From an uncultured Clostridia bacterium (GTDB lineage Bacteria; Bacillota; Clostridia; Christensenellales; DTU072): a stretch of DNA of 12,342 nucleotides. Both the position numbers and the translations under genes were made by a program. Positions 12,075-12,342 of the stretch are shown here, in pieces (the stretch's first letter is position 1; each line of letters opens with the position of its first letter). Where the stretch lies: positions 1 to 12,342 of the forward strand of contig CAKRAY010000035.1 of the NCBI GenBank assembly GCA_934296355.1, in the 5' to 3' direction. The notes under the pieces were generated by a model, which made no database searches, had not been told where the DNA came from, and saw nothing but the letters and a program-made list of their open reading frames with translations.

Positions 12075-12103
12075 ATTATAAAGCCGTAACGCTTTTGTGT
12101 CAA
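12075..12103 (-). promoter_or_regulatory. Promoter of the DUF2804 gene
   Basis: On the minus strand TTGACA (12103-12098), 17 bp and TATAAT (12080-12075) make a fully consensus sigma-A promoter with a leader of about 50 nt. Confidence 0.85.
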
Positions 12104-12129
12104 TATGGGATTTTACAAAAAAATTAACG

Positions 12130-12176
12130 GCGGAAGCGTCACACGCTTCCGCGTAGATTGGATGAAGCGCCACACG
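12130..12176 (+). repeat. GCGGAAGCGT hairpin and attached repeat segment
   Basis: GCGGAAGCGT (12130-12139), CAC and ACGCTTCCGC (12143-12152) form a 10-bp hairpin of the type seen at 419-435. It is followed by a 26-bp segment (12151-12176) matching 406-431 at about 24 positions. Confidence 0.75.
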
Positions 12177-12240
12177 TTCGTCGGGCGCTTATAGCAGTCG
12201 GAAAGGTTTTTCCTTTGTGCTAATGCGTACTGTTAACCGC
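12177..12240 (+). repeat. S-type stem-loop repeat, truncated
   Basis: TTCGTCGG, GCGC (12185-12188), CAGTC (12195-12199), apical AAAGG (12202-12206) / CCTTT (12212-12216) and GTGC (12217-12220) follow the S plan. The inner stem GCGC/GTGC replaces GTAC/GTAC of 9911-10009. The right arm stops at AACCGC and passes straight into a C module, losing the outer stem and the B module. Confidence 0.7.
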
Positions 12241-12342
12241 TTTAGATAAAAGTTTATTCGCGGCAATTCACTTATCAAAGAATAAGGTTTATTCGCGAAG
12301 TTGCGATGCAACGCGCGGGCGTTGCAAAAGCGTCGTTTTCGT
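12241..12342 (+). repeat. C module plus GCAACGC hairpin, copy 3
   Basis: TTTAGATAAAA is followed by TTATTC (12254-12259) and GAATAA (12280-12285), the counterpart of GTTCTT/AAGAAC at 10368-10399. A direct repeat TTTATTCGCG (12253-12262, 12288-12297) is present. The hairpin is GCAACGC (12308-12314) / GCGTTGC (12319-12325), then AAAAGCGTCGTTTTCGT to the window end. Confidence 0.75.

Noticed and set aside
12020..12103. 28-residue N-terminal extension of the DUF2804 protein
   Set aside because: The upstream start codon is part of the TTGACA -35 box, and ATG at 12019 has a good Shine-Dalgarno and the family N-terminus.

Overview
The window is the chromosomal replication-origin region of a low-GC Gram-positive bacterium, most likely an uncultured gut-type Clostridia (Bacillota). 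This rests on the DnaA and DnaN sequences, TTATCCACA DnaA boxes, a parS-like palindrome of the Bacillus type, consensus sigma-A promoters and AT-rich genes. The exact lineage cannot be settled by eye.

Layout: 1-440 is a cluster of structured repeats. 441-671 is AT-rich and carries a perfect 16-bp parS-like palindrome. 672-4630 is a minus-strand block: dnaA, then a 199-bp oriC, then dnaN, then an AT-rich protein weakly resembling GH31 glycosidases. A plus-strand FAD-dependent reductase (4819-6135) converges on a VOC-fold gene (6150-6578, minus). A two-TM protein (6783-7334, plus) converges on a minus-strand pair: a TIR-methyltransferase fusion (8023-9369) followed after 22 nt by an internally deleted UDP-galactopyranose mutase (7344-8000). 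A tRNA-Pro(CGG) follows (9609-9685), with a perfect 47-bp duplication of its 3' part at 9861-9907. 9908-10978 holds about 1.07 kb of hairpins and no convincing gene. A DUF2804 protein (10979-12019, minus) precedes a third repeat cluster at 12130-12342.

The usual Bacillota gene order (rnpA-rpmH / dnaA-dnaN-yaaA-recF-gyrB-gyrA) is broken here: only dnaA and dnaN remain together. The origin has dual DnaA boxes, a short GC step, five DnaA-trio-like TAN triplets and an AT-rich stretch, which matches the basal unwinding system described in Bacillus. The dnaA promoter has -35, 17-bp spacer and TATAAT placed so that transcription should begin at or next to the ATG. A DnaA box covers that point, which implies leaderless expression and autorepression.

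Two things look least explained. The first is a composite repeat present in the same module order and orientation at three places. Its stems differ in sequence between copies but stay complementary, so structure is apparently conserved rather than sequence. The second is the TIR-methyltransferase gene transcribed together with a UGM-like protein that keeps its FAD-binding parts but has lost about 150 residues of substrate-binding core. It could be a defence or NAD-linked module, or the remnant of a surface-glycan locus.
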